From the NCBI GenBank assembly GCA_007695205.1, contig REEF01000573.1, positions 1 to 6,849 on the forward strand: a stretch of DNA of 6,849 nt, read 5' to 3'. The notes under the pieces are model-generated. The model saw only the letters and a list, made by a program, of their open reading frames with translations, was not told the origin of the DNA and made no database searches. Below are positions 5,766 to 6,849 of this stretch, piece after piece. The stretch's first letter is position 1. Every line of letters begins with the position of its first letter. This stretch comes from Planctomycetaceae bacterium (GTDB taxonomy: Bacteria; Planctomycetota; Planctomycetia; Pirellulales; Pirellulaceae). A program made the position numbers and the translations under genes.

Positions 5766-6849
5766 ATGGGAAGAACACGGGCGGAGATCGAAGTCGAGTA
5801 TCGTTCCGGGCTCGACGCGGCTACGAATGCCCAGCACCAGATCACGGCCAGCGACCGATGGCTGACCCATGCTCGCACCCTGTTGTTTCTGGTCGCGGCG
5901 TTGTTGTTCAGTGTCGGTTACGTGGGTGGGCATCTACGGGGCTGGTATGCGGCGGGCGGGCTGGTTCTGGCCGCGTTTTACGCGCTGGTGACCTACCACG
6001 AACATCTTTTGCGTCTGTTAGCACGTCACCGGCTGCTGCGGCAGATCTATCGTCAAGCGATCGCTCGACTCCAGCGGGACTGGGCGAACCTGCCGGAACA
6101 ACCGATCGACGTTCCCTGCCAGCACCAGGCCTTGGCGCGTGATCTGGATCTGTTTGGGCACGCATCGCTGTACCATCTGCTGTGCGTCGCCAACACCCCG
6201 GTCGGTCGACGAGTTCTCCGTGACTGGTTGCTGGAGACCGCCACACCCGAGGAGATCCGCAGTCGCCAGCGATCGGTTGCTGACCTGGCACCACTGTGGC
6301 AATTGCGGCGGAAGCTGGATCTGGAAGGACGCCTGCTGGCCGACCGCGGTAAGGGGGTCGAGCAATTCATTGAATGGGCCTCGGGTCAGCCGTGGCTGCT
6401 GCAACGGCCCTGGCTGCTTTGGACCTGCCGCTTGCTGGCGGCCACCATGTTGGGCGTGATCGTGCTGACCGTATCCGGTGGGATCGAAGCTCCATCCAGT
6501 GGGGTCACGATCTTGATCCTGCTGGCAGTGAATCTGCTGGTCAGCGTGTTGTTCTTGGCCAACATCCACGACATTTTCGCTCGGTTGAGCGCTCGCAGCG
6601 GCAGGATCCGCCGCTACATCGGTCTGTTCCAGTTGATGGAACAGATCCCCGAAGCGGGCGGCGATTTGGAGGTGATCCGGCGCGAGGCGAACGAGCGGGG
6701 CGGTGGTGTGCTGCTGCGGTTAGGCGAATTGAGTCGCATCGCCGGCCTGGCCAGCATCAGCCACTCGGCCCTGTTCTTCCTCCTGGTCTATCTGCCTTTG
6801 CAACTGCTGTTCTTGTACGACTTTCATGTCCTGAACGTGGTGGAAGTCT
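5766..6849 (+). CDS. MutS-related multi-pass membrane protein, N-terminal part (cut by window edge)
   Basis: At least 361 residues are encoded and the frame is still open at the right edge. Two hydrophobic helices (about 38-55 and 60-77) are followed by a charged helix. Then comes a stretch very like the start of the MutS core (domain III): D126-L-D-L-F-G-H-A-S-L-Y, T144-P-V-G-R-R-V-L-R-D-W-L-L, and E162-E-I-R-S-R-Q-R-S-V-A-D-L. Further hydrophobic helices follow at about 216-236, 247-267 and 334-352. This matches MutS-related membrane ATPases, which lack the mismatch-recognition and connector domains of true MutS; their Walker ATPase lies C-terminally, here beyond the window. A classical mismatch-repair role is therefore unlikely, and the real function is not known to me. 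The ATG is supported by AAAGGA five bases upstream. It is divergent from the LOG gene. Confidence 0.75.
   Translation, partial: MGRTRAEIEVEYRSGLDAATNAQHQITASDRWLTHARTLLFLVAALLFSVGYVGGHLRGWYAAGGLVLAAFYALVTYHEHLLRLLARHRLLRQIYRQAIARLQRDWANLPEQPIDVPCQHQALARDLDLFGHASLYHLLCVANTPVGRRVLRDWLLETATPEEIRSRQRSVADLAPLWQLRRKLDLEGRLLADRGKGVEQFIEWASGQPWLLQRPWLLWTCRLLAATMLGVIVLTVSGGIEAPSSGVTILILLAVNLLVSVLFLANIHDIFARLSARSGRIRRYIGLFQLMEQIPEAGGDLEVIRREANERGGGVLLRLGELSRIAGLASISHSALFFLLVYLPLQLLFLYDFHVLNVVEV

Noticed and set aside
6018..6569. A 183-codon minus-strand open frame, Gln/Pro-rich.
   Set aside because: It is antisense to the MutS-like gene, which has a continuous frame with family motifs and transmembrane helices.
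1..6849. A possible CRISPR array, tRNA, rRNA, insertion sequence, defence island or other clustered new system.
   Set aside because: There are no spaced direct repeats, tRNA cloverleafs, transposase motifs or terminal repeats visible by eye, and the six genes belong to functionally unrelated families with loose spacing.

Overview
The window looks like an ordinary chromosomal stretch from a GC-rich, Gram-negative-type bacterium. The gene mix suggests a planctomycete of the Pirellulaceae kind: loosely spaced genes, several exported proteins (a Tat-exported epimerase-like protein, a secreted M14 peptidase, a secreted FG-GAP protein) and a membrane-embedded MutS relative. This assignment is an inference from gene content and style. 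There is no rRNA or other marker gene to confirm it.

Layout. Five genes run leftwards on the minus strand and one runs rightwards at the right edge. In minus-strand transcription order: a LOG-family phosphoribohydrolase (5024-5680); an exported FG-GAP beta-propeller protein resembling the propeller of PL11 rhamnogalacturonan lyases (3570-4952); a MATE-family efflux transporter (1919-3439, GTG start); a secreted M14 metallocarboxypeptidase of the cytosolic-carboxypeptidase (CCP/AGBL) type (429-1682); and the N-terminal 108 residues of a Tat-exported N-acylglucosamine 2-epimerase-like protein that runs off the left edge (1-325). The LOG gene is divergent from a MutS-like multi-pass membrane protein (5766 to the right edge), which is cut before its ATPase domain.

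Spacers on the minus strand are 71, 130, 236 and 103 bases, so this is a loose same-strand run and not a tight operon. Each complete minus-strand gene has a recognisable Shine-Dalgarno sequence. The peptidase gene has its own sigma-70-like promoter with a perfect TATAAT. A large 15-bp inverted repeat lies between the FG-GAP and MATE genes and is a good candidate terminator or leader structure. A smaller hairpin lies in front of the FG-GAP gene.

How the genes might work together: three of the six products are predicted to be exported and could process peptides or carbohydrates outside the cytoplasm, but no shared pathway is visible. LOG, MATE and the MutS relative look like unrelated housekeeping or accessory functions. 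I found no mobile element, CRISPR array, tRNA or rRNA, and no gene-free stretch longer than 300 bases. I did not find a clear new multi-gene system. The most interesting items are the membrane MutS relative, the bacterial secreted CCP-like peptidase, the stand-alone PL11-like propeller and the intergenic inverted repeat.
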